Shown: positions 46,114 to 54,942, counted from the stretch's first letter. The stretch: DNA of 64,000 nt from Chitinophaga niabensis (GCF_900129465.1 NZ_FSRA01000002.1:1488001-1552000), one strand, 5' to 3'. Translations and numbers: made by a program. Notes: a model not told the origin generated them from the letters alone.

Positions 46114-46476
46114 TTAGGCCTTTCTGAGTTCCAGTTTATGCAGGTACCAGGCGAAATATATCAATAACCCGAGCACCGTTAGGGGTTCTATTACCCCTAT
46201 CACAGGATACCCTGTATTCAGCTTTGCGAGGAATGCAGAGAACAGGTTAATGCTGAAAGCCACATAGATCCATTCTTTTATTTTTACCGGCACCTGCGGA
46301 AAAAGTAACACCATGGCCCCTATGATCTTAGCCGTGGTAAGCTCTATCCTGAAATATTCCGGGAATCCCATCTTCGCAAATTCTGCTGCATGGGTGCCGG
46401 AATAATAAGCACTGAACAGCATAAAGAAGCTGATGGCGCAGGTGAGTGACCAGTAGATGATCTTTTCTCTTTTCAT
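46114..46476 (-). CDS. DoxX-like membrane protein
   Basis: 120 residues with four membrane helices, of DoxX type (SFFMLFSAYYSG; RIELTTAKIIGAMVLLFPQVP). It has no cysteine pair of the MauE kind, unlike the proteins at 32569 and 43475. It starts 1 bp after the preceding membrane-protein gene and belongs to the operon led by the ECF41-type sigma factor. Often associated with such sigma factors; the molecular role is unclear. Confidence 0.82.
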   Translation of the reverse strand: MKREKIIYWSLTCAISFFMLFSAYYSGTHAAEFAKMGFPEYFRIELTTAKIIGAMVLLFPQVPVKIKEWIYVAFSINLFSAFLAKLNTGYPVIGVIEPLTVLGLLIYFAWYLHKLELRKA

Positions 46477-46477
46477 G

Positions 46478-46930
46478 TCAGTTGAATTTGAAAGTGCTTA
46501 ACAGGTAAATGATAGCGAATAACACCAGCTGGGTAATGTGGAAGGTGTTCAGGTTTTTGCGAATGCCGGAGAGAGCGGGTGTTTCCTGTAGCAGGAGCTT
46601 ATTGAGCTTCGCATTTTGCCGCCGGCCGAAGATAATGGCATTGAGGATCACCAGCAGCACCATTCCCATTTTGATCCTGAACCAAAGGAAGGTATCAAAA
46701 ACACCGCGGGTGGCAATCATCATTCCCACACCGGATAACAGGATGAGTGCAGTGCCGGCAATGATCAGTACAGGTAATTTGTTGGAGACCCTTCTTACCA
46801 GGATGCCCTCCTGCGGGTTATGGGCATATAGTGCCCAGAATTTCCTGGTGAGTACAAAATCCGCTACCGTAACACCGGCCATCAGGCTGATGCCGATGAT
46901 ATGGAGCCATAAAGAAGTGTTAAAAAGCAT
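46478..46930 (-). CDS. Four-helix membrane protein, DUF2269-like
   Basis: 150 residues with four predicted membrane helices (LWLHIIGISLMAGVTVADFVL; LPVLIIAGTALILLSGVGMMI; FRIKMGMVLLVILNAIIF; TQLVLFAIIYLLSTF). Conserved His11 and His in NTFHITQ might bind haem or metal, as suggested for similar proteins, but this is speculative. It lies between the ECF41-type sigma gene, 58 bp away, and the DoxX-like gene. Confidence 0.72.
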   Translation of the reverse strand: MLFNTSLWLHIIGISLMAGVTVADFVLTRKFWALYAHNPQEGILVRRVSNKLPVLIIAGTALILLSGVGMMIATRGVFDTFLWFRIKMGMVLLVILNAIIFGRRQNAKLNKLLLQETPALSGIRKNLNTFHITQLVLFAIIYLLSTFKFN

Positions 46931-46988
46931 GTGGCTATGTTTTATTTATACATAGGACAGGCTACTTGCTTTTTCTGTGACGGTGAGA

Positions 46989-47876
46989 TCAGGTTTTTTT
47001 GAAATGCTTCAGTTTATCAGGATTGATCTGTAAGTAAATATTCCTGATCTGGTCTCCTTCCAGTTCAAAGGAAATAAGGCTGAAGGGCGCTCCGCCGGAG
47101 TAGGAGATGATAGAGGGCAATCCGTTTGCCACGATGATCTCCCTTTCCAGCCCGTTGATATAATCCAGTTTAGATACGGCACTAAGCAGTAGTTTACTGA
47201 CGTTTTCCCTTCCGTAGATGGGTTTGGGCGGAGCAGCCAGGCGCTGGTTATTGGTAGAGAACAATCTTCCCCCGCCATCAGCAAACAATACGATATCTTC
47301 TTTCAGGGTATGGATCAGCTCTTCCATACTGCCTTCGGAAATAGCCTGTAAAAATTTATGCAGGATCTTTTCATGCACTTTCAGATCTACCTCAAAACGT
47401 TTGGTGTCTTTGCCGAGATTGTCTTTTGCCCGCTTCATGATCTGGCGGCAGTTGTCTTCTGTTTTTTCGAACATCTCCGCCAGCTCATAATAGTCATAAG
47501 CGAACACTTCCTTTAGTAGGAAAATGGCTCTTTCCTGGGGAGTAAGCTTTTCTAACAGGATCAGGAACCCTATGGACAGCGCATGGTAAGATTCAACCTT
47601 CGGGTTTTCGTAGTTCAGCAATGGTTCCGGGAGCCATAAACCAATATACTCCTCCCTCCTTTGCCTGGCGCTGTGGAGGTAATTAATGGACTTATTGGTC
47701 ACGATCTTTACAAGATAGGCCTTTGTATGGCGGACGTCGATGGTGTCAGTTTCCATCCATTTCAGGAAGGTGTCCTGCACCAGGTCTTCTGCCGCATCTA
47801 CATTACCCAGCATATTGTAGGCAATGGAGAAGAGCAGCGCTTTATATTCCAGGAAAGTGGCGGTTTTGTCTCTCAT
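46989..47876 (-). CDS. ECF41-type sigma factor with SnoaL-like C-terminal domain
   Basis: 295 residues. Sigma region 2 (NMLGNVDAAEDLVQDTFLKW) and region 4 (LTPQERAIFLLKEVFAYDYYELAEMF) are followed by a SnoaL-like extension. The ECF41 hallmarks are present: DGGGR in FADGGGRLFSTN and NPDKL in QINPDKLKHF near the C-terminus. In this group the extension replaces an anti-sigma factor and modulates activity. The group usually controls an adjacent oxidoreductase, decarboxylase or DoxX gene; here the downstream DoxX-like and four-helix membrane genes are the likely targets. Confidence 0.92.
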   Translation of the reverse strand: MRDKTATFLEYKALLFSIAYNMLGNVDAAEDLVQDTFLKWMETDTIDVRHTKAYLVKIVTNKSINYLHSARQRREEYIGLWLPEPLLNYENPKVESYHALSIGFLILLEKLTPQERAIFLLKEVFAYDYYELAEMFEKTEDNCRQIMKRAKDNLGKDTKRFEVDLKVHEKILHKFLQAISEGSMEELIHTLKEDIVLFADGGGRLFSTNNQRLAAPPKPIYGRENVSKLLLSAVSKLDYINGLEREIIVANGLPSIISYSGGAPFSLISFELEGDQIRNIYLQINPDKLKHFKKT

Positions 47877-47914
47877 ATAATATAAGACAATTTACCCCTT
47901 TAGTTTGTGACAGC

Positions 47915-48136
47915 CTATATTTGATACTGCGGTTCCTCCAGTTTCTTGGAGATATGCCCGGAATGTAATGTCGGACTATCCGGGGCGGTGAATTTCTGCC
48001 TGATCTTTCGCTCTATCCTTGCCAGGCATTGAAAGGGGATGGTTAATATCCTTAATCCGTTTAGAATATACTTTACCCCAAGGTCTCTATACACCCACTT
48101 GATCAGATCCCATTTGTTGGTTGAATTTCGGTTCAT
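47915..48136 (-). CDS. Possible small basic protein
   Basis: 73 codons (MNRNSTNKWDLIKWVYRD...) starting 11 bp downstream of the helical paralogue gene on the same strand. Basic and partly hydrophobic (YILNGLRILTIPFQCLARIERKIRQ), which might be an amphipathic or membrane-associated helix. No family recognised. It is included because of spacing and composition; it could be non-coding. Confidence 0.4.
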   Translation of the reverse strand: MNRNSTNKWDLIKWVYRDLGVKYILNGLRILTIPFQCLARIERKIRQKFTAPDSPTLHSGHISKKLEEPQYQI

Positions 48137-48147
48137 GATTTTGATTT

Positions 48148-48750
48148 TTAGATTACTTTCTGCATTACACTTGCGCCATTCTTATTAATAGTAAACTGCT
48201 TCGATAGTTCTGTATATTGTTTTGCCAGCTCTACCCGCCTGAAGGCTTCGGTAATATTATGGTGATACCTTTCATCGATGGTGAGAATGCCTGGTAAACC
48301 AAAATCCTCGTGGCAGCACATTTGGATGATGATGATCTCCATAACTAATATGAGCTTTTTAATTTCCCCCATCGTAATAGAGATGTCGCCGAGAGGAGTA
48401 TAGTCGATTTTCTTTTCTTTCAGGATGCAGATCTTTTCTATGATTGATCTCTGTTGTTCCAGTACAGCGATCCAATACGACACTTCTTTTTTAGGGATCT
48501 TACATTCCGGATATTTACCAGCCAGGATGTTTGAGAATAGCTGAGGAAGGGGACATCTTTCCTGTTCTGATTCGCCGAAAATGGCGTGGAGGTCAACTAA
48601 TAATAGTCTGAAGTAATCTTCTGCCAGTTTGTAGAAGTGTGCGGATAGTTTGCCATCCTGTTCTCTGAAGAATTTCCAATTATCGAAATCTTGTTTGCAA
48701 TTATTAGCAATGTGTAACAGTGATCCGAAGTGCGATAAGAAGTCAAGCAT
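48148..48750 (-). CDS. Helical protein, AbiU2/HEPN-like paralogue 1
   Basis: 200 residues, all-helical in appearance. It shares with two neighbours the layout CKQDFDNW...LAEDYFRLLLVDLH...FSNIL...W...LEQQRSIIEKI. This resembles AbiU2-type HEPN proteins, where an aromatic-rich helix carrying RLxxxD is followed by an RNK/RD-x-x-x-H-x-D RNase motif. In this copy the position of that motif reads KEKKIDYTPLGD, lacking Arg and His, so it would be catalytically dead. Resemblance is from pattern only. Phage-defence or regulatory roles are both conceivable. Confidence 0.65.
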   Translation of the reverse strand: MLDFLSHFGSLLHIANNCKQDFDNWKFFREQDGKLSAHFYKLAEDYFRLLLVDLHAIFGESEQERCPLPQLFSNILAGKYPECKIPKKEVSYWIAVLEQQRSIIEKICILKEKKIDYTPLGDISITMGEIKKLILVMEIIIIQMCCHEDFGLPGILTIDERYHHNITEAFRRVELAKQYTELSKQFTINKNGASVMQKVI

Positions 48751-49283
48751 AAAATTAGTTTTTGAGTTTTAGATAATAATAGCCATAGATATACCACTTC
48801 CCGTTTAAAACAGGAAAATACCTTATGGACCGGGCAATAGTATGGCTATACTCAGGCTTGAAACCGGAGTTTAACTGAAATGCATACTATGCCGGGATTT
48901 GATCAGGATAAATGTGCTACGCAGGTAGCATCATCTGTACTGTCAGCGATAGGCATCTTTTTTTTGATGTGCTGAGTGAAATGTGTTCTCCTTTCTTTGC
49001 ATTGCTTTTTGTGTTTAGACATGGTTCAGGTTTTTGCTTTAAAATAAGACGGTGAATATTATCATTATGACTACTGAATATAAGACCGAAAAGTTTCAAT
49101 AAAAGGGTAAGGAAATTTGCAGTAAAAATTTGTCTTAACATAGTGTTTACAATTCAGTAGGATATGGTGGAATCGCGGAGAATATATGTTCGTATATGCG
49201 ATCAGGTAATATTCGGAGGTGACATTTTTTTTGTAAAAAAAATGTTATTTATGCCTGAATATATATAGTTCTCTGAGCGGTAG
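48751..49283. other. Intergenic region between helical paralogues 1 and 2
   Basis: 533 bp. A 74-codon minus-strand frame (48917-49141) has no protein-like character. An AT-only inverted repeat, ACA-T8-GT-A8-TGT, lies at 49222-49245, 38 bp after the paralogue 2 stop, and may act as its terminator. Confidence 0.45.
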
Positions 49284-49880
49284 TTACACAGGGTCACTAT
49301 ATTCCAGTCCGAGATTCCTGGATAGTTGCTTGAATCGCAGCATTACCTCCAGGCGGTTGAATGCCTCTGCGATGGTATGGTTATCCACGTCTTCAATAAT
49401 GGCGATTACGGGCAGGTGTTTACCCAGTACCATAAACATATTTTTAATAACGTTCTCCATATCATAAAGAAGCTTCTGGAGGCTCCACATGGAAATCAGT
49501 TCTGGTACGGGCGCGTCTTTATCTGTATGTACAATTTGGGTGTCCCTTGTTATTTTGATCATATTAATAGTAGTATCATGCCGGGAAAGCATGTTTCGCC
49601 ACTTTGCAATGTCTGTTGATGTAATAGCATTTTCTTCATATTCTTTTGCTTCCTGCCTGGAAAAGATCCTCCAGAAAGTGCATTTGTCACTTTGAGATCT
49701 GTTCAGGCCTTTATGCATATCCATTAAAAACAAACGGTGGTAGTCATTTGCCATGGAGTTGAAATGCATAGAGAGTTCACTTTTGATGTTTACAAGGGAT
49801 ACCCAGTTGCGAAATTCCTGTTTGCAGTTTCTAACAATGTCCAACAGGTTGCTGAGGTCCAGCATAATATCTTCTTTCAT
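49284..49880 (-). CDS. Helical protein, AbiU2/HEPN-like paralogue 2
   Basis: 198 residues with the shared layout NCKQEFRNW...MANDYHRLFLMDMH...FWRIFSRQEA...W...HDTTINMIKITRDTQIVHTDKD. This is the only copy that keeps an R-x5-H motif (RDTQIVH followed by D), as expected of an active HEPN ribonuclease of the AbiU2 type. The C-terminal HTIAEAFNRLE element is common to all three. It has its own upstream region of about 490 bp, so it is probably transcribed independently. Function inferred from resemblance only. Confidence 0.66.
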   Translation of the reverse strand: MKEDIMLDLSNLLDIVRNCKQEFRNWVSLVNIKSELSMHFNSMANDYHRLFLMDMHKGLNRSQSDKCTFWRIFSRQEAKEYEENAITSTDIAKWRNMLSRHDTTINMIKITRDTQIVHTDKDAPVPELISMWSLQKLLYDMENVIKNMFMVLGKHLPVIAIIEDVDNHTIAEAFNRLEVMLRFKQLSRNLGLEYSDPV

Positions 49881-50367
49881 AGCGATATAAATTTAAAGGG
49901 TGCCCACTTAGTATGGGGCATTTATGAAATGAGAGGGAAGGCGATTGAAAAAGGAGCAGGGTCAATAATAATAATAGGATGACTTGCTGTTCAGGTCACA
50001 GATATGGTATGCCGGGCATTGTTGGGCAGAACGGATCGTTTTAAATAAATTCTTTTTCATCACTTAGTATGATTGTTTTTTGATTGTTTGGGGGGAATTC
50101 TACAGTAGTTTTTAACAACTCGTTCACAATATATCCTGTAAATCATCCACCAGCTTATGTTAGGTTTTATAGAAAACTATTTGCTTCGTGTATATTCAAC
50201 GATAACTGCTACAACATTTCACATACCATAGATGGAATTTAACAGTGTATAGGGTGTATTGATGGGAAAAATATTTTCGTTTATACGATAAGGTAGGACT
50301 GCTAATAGATTAACCTCTAATTAACATTATTAATGTCACCATACTATAGTATATACAACACTATATG
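49881..50367. other. Intergenic region between helical paralogues 2 and 3
   Basis: 487 bp with no ORF. The 12-bp palindrome ATACTATAGTAT is at 50341-50352, 15 bp after the paralogue 3 stop. A TATGCCGGG string (about 50009) also occurs in the other inter-paralogue gap (about 48888), hinting at shared ancestry of the spacers. Confidence 0.4.
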
Positions 50368-50901
50368 TTAGATCCGCTTGAACGCATCCGCAATGGTATG
50401 GTTGGCTCTTTCCTCAACGGTAGGGATACTGATGATAGGGTACTCCAGGATACGGCAGATCTCTAGTACGATTACTTCCATCTTCATCAGCACCTCCTCT
50501 ATTTCATCACGACTAATGAAAACCTGGCAGGTTTCTTCGTCATTGACGTAATAGACCTTCCTGTCCCGCAGTAACTTGATCTTTTCAATGGTCTGGTAAC
50601 TGGTCAGGAGTAGCTCCCGCCAGCGGATGATATCTGAGAGACTGATCTTGTTCCTCCCATATTTACCTCTTTCCAGGCGGTTGAAAACCTGCCAGAAAGT
50701 GATCTTGATGTTTTTGGAGAGACTGAGCATGGTGTTCATATCTACCAACAGGAGGCGGAAGTAGTCATTGGCAATGGTATCAAAATGAACAGAAAGCGTC
50801 GCATCCTTCACGTTGAAGAAAGTCCAATTAGCATAATCCTGCTTGCACTTGGAAGTTACCTCCAGTAAGATCCCAAGGTCCAGGGTGATGGTTGCGCTCA
50901 T
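50368..50901 (-). CDS. Helical protein, AbiU2/HEPN-like paralogue 3
   Basis: The start at 50901 (MSATITLDLGILLEV) aligns with the other copies; the longer frame to 51027 adds an unrelated leader. 177 residues: KCKQDYANW...IANDYFRLLLVDMN...FWQVFNRLE...W...SYQTIEKIKLLRDRKVYYVNDEE. The motif position reads RDRKVYY, with Arg kept and His replaced by Tyr, so activity is doubtful. It ends 20-25 residues shorter than the other copies, right after HTIADAFKRI, possibly a C-terminal truncation. Confidence 0.65.
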   Translation of the reverse strand: MSATITLDLGILLEVTSKCKQDYANWTFFNVKDATLSVHFDTIANDYFRLLLVDMNTMLSLSKNIKITFWQVFNRLERGKYGRNKISLSDIIRWRELLLTSYQTIEKIKLLRDRKVYYVNDEETCQVFISRDEIEEVLMKMEVIVLEICRILEYPIISIPTVEERANHTIADAFKRI

Positions 50902-51204
50902 AGTGGAATGTTGTGGTGAATGATGGCCCTTTGTCTTAATCTTCACGGTGTCCCCGCATATTCTAAGACTTATTTTTGAGGTAGGAAGGGGTAATCGGAG
51001 CCGAAATTTAAGTATTAATACGCACAAGCCTTACTGACAGGGCATTAGAGGGTTAGAGGAGCTGCCGGGCATAGAGATTTTTCTATCTGTTAGGCGGTTT
51101 TTTGGAAATCTTTTAAGGAGGTATTGGGAAATTTGGATAGGTGCGAAATAGTGCTGGGTACTAACCCAATTAATAGGTTTTGCGCTGATGGACGAGTAGC
51201 TCAT
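50902..51204. other. Intergenic region upstream of paralogue 3
   Basis: 303 bp between paralogue 3 and the end of the SDR gene. No ORF beyond the implausible N-terminal extension of paralogue 3. No clear promoter or hairpin. Confidence 0.4.
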
Positions 51205-51900
51205 TCATATATTATGATCTTTAGGCAGGATCATTAACCTGGGTATCCTTACATGGCCTGGTTGCCGGAGTATATATAACACGGCGTCCACGATATTGCC
51301 TACATCCAATGGTTCATGAATATTCATACTTTCTTTTGGATGTACTTCCCAGTTATTATGTAGTTCCGTCATCACCAGGCCGGGTTCTATGCAGGATACC
51401 TGGATATTTGTACCTGCCAGTTCCATGCGTAATGCTTCAGACAATGCTTCCAGCGCAAATTTACTGGCGGCGTACGCACCTGCGGTGGGCCTTACTTTGG
51501 TGCCGAGTACGCTGGAGATATTAATGATATGACCTGAGCCCTGTTGCCGGAAACGTTTCAGTATTTTATAGGTAAGCCTGAAAGTAGCTTCCACATTAAG
51601 CCGTAACATGGCTGTCATCCTTTCTAAGTTGATGGTTTCAATGGGACCGGTTTCTAACATACCTGCGCAGTTGAACAGGTAATCCAAACGGCCATATTTT
51701 TGGAAGATATGATCTTCTAATTTATCCTGGAAATCTTCGGTGCTGAGATCGCCAGGGAATACTTCTACTTGTGCATCATCGAGCAGCCTGTCTTTCCGGC
51801 GTGCGGTAACGATCAGCTGATAACCTTCTGTTTGCAGTGCTTTTGCAATGGCATAACCTATTCCGCTGCTGGCGCCGGTTATGAGTGCTGTTTTTTGCAT
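51205..51900 (-). CDS. Short-chain dehydrogenase/reductase (SDR)
   Basis: 231-residue cytoplasmic NAD(P)-dependent oxidoreductase of the classical SDR type. The cofactor motif is TGASSGIG (8-15), with RR after strand 2 (TARRKDR) suggesting NADP preference, then NCAG, the catalytic Ser in INISSVLG, and Tyr/Lys in YAASK. PGLVMTELHNNW follows strand 6. Family members close to this (DltE/YciK-like) have unknown substrates. No functional link to neighbours is apparent. Confidence 0.9.
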   Translation of the reverse strand: MQKTALITGASSGIGYAIAKALQTEGYQLIVTARRKDRLLDDAQVEVFPGDLSTEDFQDKLEDHIFQKYGRLDYLFNCAGMLETGPIETINLERMTAMLRLNVEATFRLTYKILKRFRQQGSGHIINISSVLGTKVRPTAGAYAASKFALEALSEALRMELAGTNIQVSCIEPGLVMTELHNNWEVHPKESMNIHEPLDVGNIVDAVLYILRQPGHVRIPRLMILPKDHNI

Positions 51901-52207
51901 GGTGTTTATTTTATATCATACCCCGAAGTGGTCACTAATATACTTGAACAATCGTTAAAATTTCTCCAAAAAGAACCGATCGTTATGGTATTAGCGCACC
52001 AGCGAATAAGTTTACCCCTGATGCTCAGGAACACCCTTGAGGTCCATCCATACAGTAGTGCTATTTACATGCGCATATGCGGGTGTGACAAGTTATAGGG
52101 GGAGTTGCGGCTTATTGAAAATAGTGCTGCGATTGAGAAGGAAGCGCATTATCTGAAATGAAAAAACCGGAACTGCTGAAGTTGTTTTTCAGAAATTCCG
52201 GTTTATC
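51901..52207. other. Intergenic region between the SDR gene and tRNA-Arg
   Basis: No ORF. It ends with the tRNA terminator listed separately. The SDR promoter must lie in its left part; no clear TAnnTTTG box is seen. Confidence 0.4.
52161..52204 (-). terminator. Rho-independent terminator of tRNA-Arg
   Basis: Minus-strand stem AAACCGGAA / TTCCGGTTT with an additional CTGAA/TTCAG inner stem, then TTTTTT, directly downstream of the tRNA 3' end. Confidence 0.85.
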
Positions 52208-52282
52208 TGGTAGCCTCGCCAGGAATCGAACCTGGATCATCAGCTTCGGAGACTAATGTACTATCCATTGTACGACGAGGCC
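52208..52282 (-). tRNA. tRNA-Arg (anticodon CCG)
   Basis: Minus-strand cloverleaf: acceptor GGCCTCG/CGAGGCT (with a G1-U72 wobble), U8, D-arm GTAC...GTAC, anticodon arm TTAGT-CTCCGAA-GCTGA with CCG at positions 34-36, and T-arm CCAGG-TTCGAAT-CCTGG. The CCA end is encoded (52210-52208). It decodes CGG. No integrase or att duplication beside it. Confidence 0.95.
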
Positions 52283-52325
52283 AAATCCTTAAAAGGTCTG
52301 CAAAGCTAAGTTAATTAATAGGAAA

Positions 52326-52895
52326 TTACAAAGTCCCGATATTGCTTTTAAAGATCCGTACAGCAATGGCCAGCAGGATCACCCCGAAAAACTTCCTTAT
52401 CACCATCAGCCCCGCTTTCCCGAGGATCCGCTCAATCCTGTTGAGGGACTTCAATACCACAAAAATGATCAACAGGTTCACCAGGATGCCCGCCAGGATG
52501 TTATAATCCCCGAAATCTGCCTTGAGGGACATGATAGTAGTGAGTGTACCAGAACCTGCAATCAGCGGAAAAGCAATAGGAACAAGACTTCCTGTTTTGG
52601 TATCGTTATCGCTTTTAAAGAATTCAATGCCCAGGATCATTTCCAGCCCGATGATGAAGATCACAATAGAACCCGCCACGGCAAAGGATTGCAAGTCTAC
52701 GCTCATCAGTTTCAGGAAGGCTTCTCCTATCAGCAGGAACACCACCATCAGCACGCCGGAAGCTACTGTGGCTTTCCAGGCGCTGATCTCCCCGAGCTTT
52801 TCTTTCAGGGACAGCAGGATGGGAATAGAGCCAAGGATATCGATCACAGCAAAGAGTGTGAAGCCTACGGTGATCATCTGGTCGATACTGAACAT
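52326..52895 (-). CDS. MarC-family integral membrane protein
   Basis: 189 residues with six membrane helices. Family features include the FTLFAVIDILGSIPILLSL opening, the duplicated-half arrangement, and PIAFPLIAGSGTLTTIMSL. MarC proteins (UPF0056) were once linked to antibiotic resistance, but no transport substrate is established. Start at 52895 (MFSIDQMITVG) is the only good choice. It is divergent from the XRE-cupin regulator with 111 bp between them. Confidence 0.92.
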   Translation of the reverse strand: MFSIDQMITVGFTLFAVIDILGSIPILLSLKEKLGEISAWKATVASGVLMVVFLLIGEAFLKLMSVDLQSFAVAGSIVIFIIGLEMILGIEFFKSDNDTKTGSLVPIAFPLIAGSGTLTTIMSLKADFGDYNILAGILVNLLIIFVVLKSLNRIERILGKAGLMVIRKFFGVILLAIAVRIFKSNIGTL

Positions 52896-53006
52896 ATCTT
52901 GAATTTTTGCAAAAGTAGGGTATTCTTTACCCGGGATGATGGTTAGCTAAGCTAAAATATCTAATTTGTTGCGGATTAGAACGGAACCTTCCAATAAATC
53001 AAAGGC

Positions 53007-53591
53007 ATGCAAGAAGATATCATTATCCAGATCAGCACAAAGATCAAGGAAAAGCGCAAGGCCAAAGGCATCACCGTGCAGGAGCTGGCAGACAAGGCAG
53101 AAGTGAGCAAGGGCCTCATCTCTCAGATTGAAAATAACCGTACAGTACCCTCCCTGTTGGTACTGATCAATATTATCCGGGCCCTCAACCTGGATATGAA
53201 TGAGTTCTTTAACGACATCAATCAGCAGACCCAAACCGCCAGGGTACTGATCAAAAGGAAGGAGGAATACCAGTCCTTCGAAAAGGAGAATGCCAAAGGT
53301 TTCCTGTACAAACGTGTGCTCACCCGCAATATCAAGGGCGGCCCCACGGATTTTGTGCTGCTGGAGCTGAAACAGGGCGCCAAACGTAACCAGATCGTGA
53401 AAACGGATGCTTATGAATATAAGTATGTGATCAAAGGCACGGTGGAATACCTCATTAATAATGAAAAGCACACCCTCGAAACAGGCGATTCCATCTTTTT
53501 CGATGGCCGCCTGGGCCATAAACCGTCCAATGTTGGAACGGATGATGCACTGCTGCTGGTAGTTTACTTCTTCCAGGATACAGAGAAATAG
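53007..53591 (+). CDS. XRE-family regulator with C-terminal cupin
   Basis: 194 residues: an HTH_3 domain (about 8-65: IKEKRKAKGITVQELADKAEVSKGLISQIENNRTVPS) and a cupin sensor (about 115-190: TDAYEYKYVIKGTVEYLINNEKHTLETGDSIFFDGRLGHKP). Such regulators bind a small molecule through the cupin and control adjacent catabolic genes. The gene is directly upstream of phnA in the same direction. A 13-bp inverted repeat in the phnA promoter is a candidate operator. It probably senses a phosphonate or an intermediate of its breakdown. Confidence 0.92.
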   Translation: MQEDIIIQISTKIKEKRKAKGITVQELADKAEVSKGLISQIENNRTVPSLLVLINIIRALNLDMNEFFNDINQQTQTARVLIKRKEEYQSFEKENAKGFLYKRVLTRNIKGGPTDFVLLELKQGAKRNQIVKTDAYEYKYVIKGTVEYLINNEKHTLETGDSIFFDGRLGHKPSNVGTDDALLLVVYFFQDTEK

Positions 53592-53643
53592 CAAATTTAG
53601 CCTGGTTAACCCCAATTCATAAAAAATTAACAGCCCTTGAATT

Positions 53644-53697
53644 GAATATTTGTTTACTTTTACTACTCAATCTATTAGTATTTATAAACAAATATTC
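53644..53697. promoter_or_regulatory. 13-bp inverted repeat bracketing the phnA promoter (candidate operator)
   Basis: GAATATTTGTTTA (53644-53656) and its exact reverse complement TAAACAAATATTC (53685-53697) are separated by 28 bp, and the right arm abuts the phnA ATG at 53698. A -7-like box, TACTTTTA, starts at 53655. The shared AATATTTGT half-site recurs at 59039-59047 in the DUF5690/SusC divergent region. Likely bound by the XRE-cupin regulator; inference. Confidence 0.55.
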
Positions 53698-54942
53698 ATG
53701 TCAATATCCACCCGATCCTTTACTGTAAATGGCAAAACCTATACTCCGCCGGCTTCTCCGGTGGTGGTGATCTGCCTGGATGGCTCTGCCGACGAATACC
53801 TGGATGCTACCATGGCACATGACAGGATGCCGAACCTCAAAAAAATGACGCTGGCCGGTTACCGGGGCATGGTGAGAGGGGCTTTGCCTTCCTTTACCAA
53901 TGTAAATAACTCCTCTATCGTAACAGGCGTTACCCCGGCAGTGCATGGCATTTGTGGGAATTTCTTCTATGATACGAACCGCAAGGAAGAGGTGATGATG
54001 AACTCCTCTGAATACCTCCGTGCTGAAACCATCCTTGCCGCCGCAGCCAATGCCGGCCGCAAAGTAGCTGTGGTTACTGCAAAAGAAAAACTGCGGGATA
54101 TCCTCAGTCATAAAATGACGGGCATCGCTTTCTCCGCAGAAAAAGCCAACCAGGCGCAGGAAGCTACGCATGGTATTGGCAATGTTGAAACAACTTTGAA
54201 CCTTAAAACCCCTGCTATCTATAGTGCAGATGCCAGTCTTTTTGTATTACGGGCCGGTGTGGCATTGATAGAACAGGGCCTGGGAGATTTCCTGTATCTC
54301 TCCCTCACAGATTATATGCAGCATACCTATGCTCCTGAAGATGAGCCATCACTGGCATTCTACGAAGCCATCGATCATGAACTGGGCCGCTTGCTGGCAT
54401 TGGGTGCAGTGATTGGTGCTACGGCCGATCATGGCATGAATGCTAAACAAAAAGCAGATGGCTCTCCCAATGTGCTTTTTATAGAAACCATGCTCACGGA
54501 ACAGTTCGGTAACGGTTTCCGGGTGATCTGCCCTATTACAGATCCCTATGTGAAACACCATGGTGCGCTGGGTTCTTATGTGGCAGTGCATTTGCCGGAA
54601 GGGGTTGATGAAACCGCTGTCAGCGATTGGTTGCAGGGGCAGCCGGGCATTACGGAAGTACATAACAAAGCACGCGCCGTGCATTTGCTGGAACAGCCGG
54701 AAGATCGTATCGGGGACCTGATCGTTCTCAGCGCAAGGGATGTAGTGGTAGGCCGTACACCGGCACATCATGATCTCAGTGCATTGGATAGCGGGCTGCG
54801 TTCTCATGGTGGCCGTTATGAAGAAATGGTGCCACTGCTGATCTCGCATCCGCTGACGGCTGCTTACAGGAGCAAAGCCCTTGGCGATCCGCGCAACTTT
54901 GATGTTTTTGATTTCACCGTGAATGGAACTCACCATAATTAG
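53698..54942 (+). CDS. phnA: Phosphonoacetate hydrolase
   Basis: Cleaves the C-P bond of phosphonoacetate to acetate and phosphate using two zinc ions; alkaline-phosphatase superfamily. The start is at 53698 (MSISTRSFTVNGKTY); the frame from 53650 reads through the operator. 414 residues. Metal and nucleophile positions fit the family: Asp28 in CLDGS, Thr67 in PSFTNVNN, then DYMQHTYAPEDEP, ATADHGMN, and a late His in RSHGGRYEE. It is followed 5 bp later by the aldehyde dehydrogenase gene, forming a two-gene operon. Identification rests on these motifs and on the neighbouring phnY and phnW. Confidence 0.94.
   Translation: MSISTRSFTVNGKTYTPPASPVVVICLDGSADEYLDATMAHDRMPNLKKMTLAGYRGMVRGALPSFTNVNNSSIVTGVTPAVHGICGNFFYDTNRKEEVMMNSSEYLRAETILAAAANAGRKVAVVTAKEKLRDILSHKMTGIAFSAEKANQAQEATHGIGNVETTLNLKTPAIYSADASLFVLRAGVALIEQGLGDFLYLSLTDYMQHTYAPEDEPSLAFYEAIDHELGRLLALGAVIGATADHGMNAKQKADGSPNVLFIETMLTEQFGNGFRVICPITDPYVKHHGALGSYVAVHLPEGVDETAVSDWLQGQPGITEVHNKARAVHLLEQPEDRIGDLIVLSARDVVVGRTPAHHDLSALDSGLRSHGGRYEEMVPLLISHPLTAAYRSKALGDPRNFDVFDFTVNGTHHN

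Noticed and set aside
48917..49141. 74-codon minus-strand frame between helical paralogues
   Set aside because: No resemblance to the paralogues and no coding character.
52208..52282. tRNA-Arg as an integration site for an island
   Set aside because: No integrase, no duplicated tRNA 3' end and no composition break beside it.
52947..53615. 222-codon minus-strand frame
   Set aside because: Antisense to the clearly coding XRE-cupin gene; product has no recognisable features.
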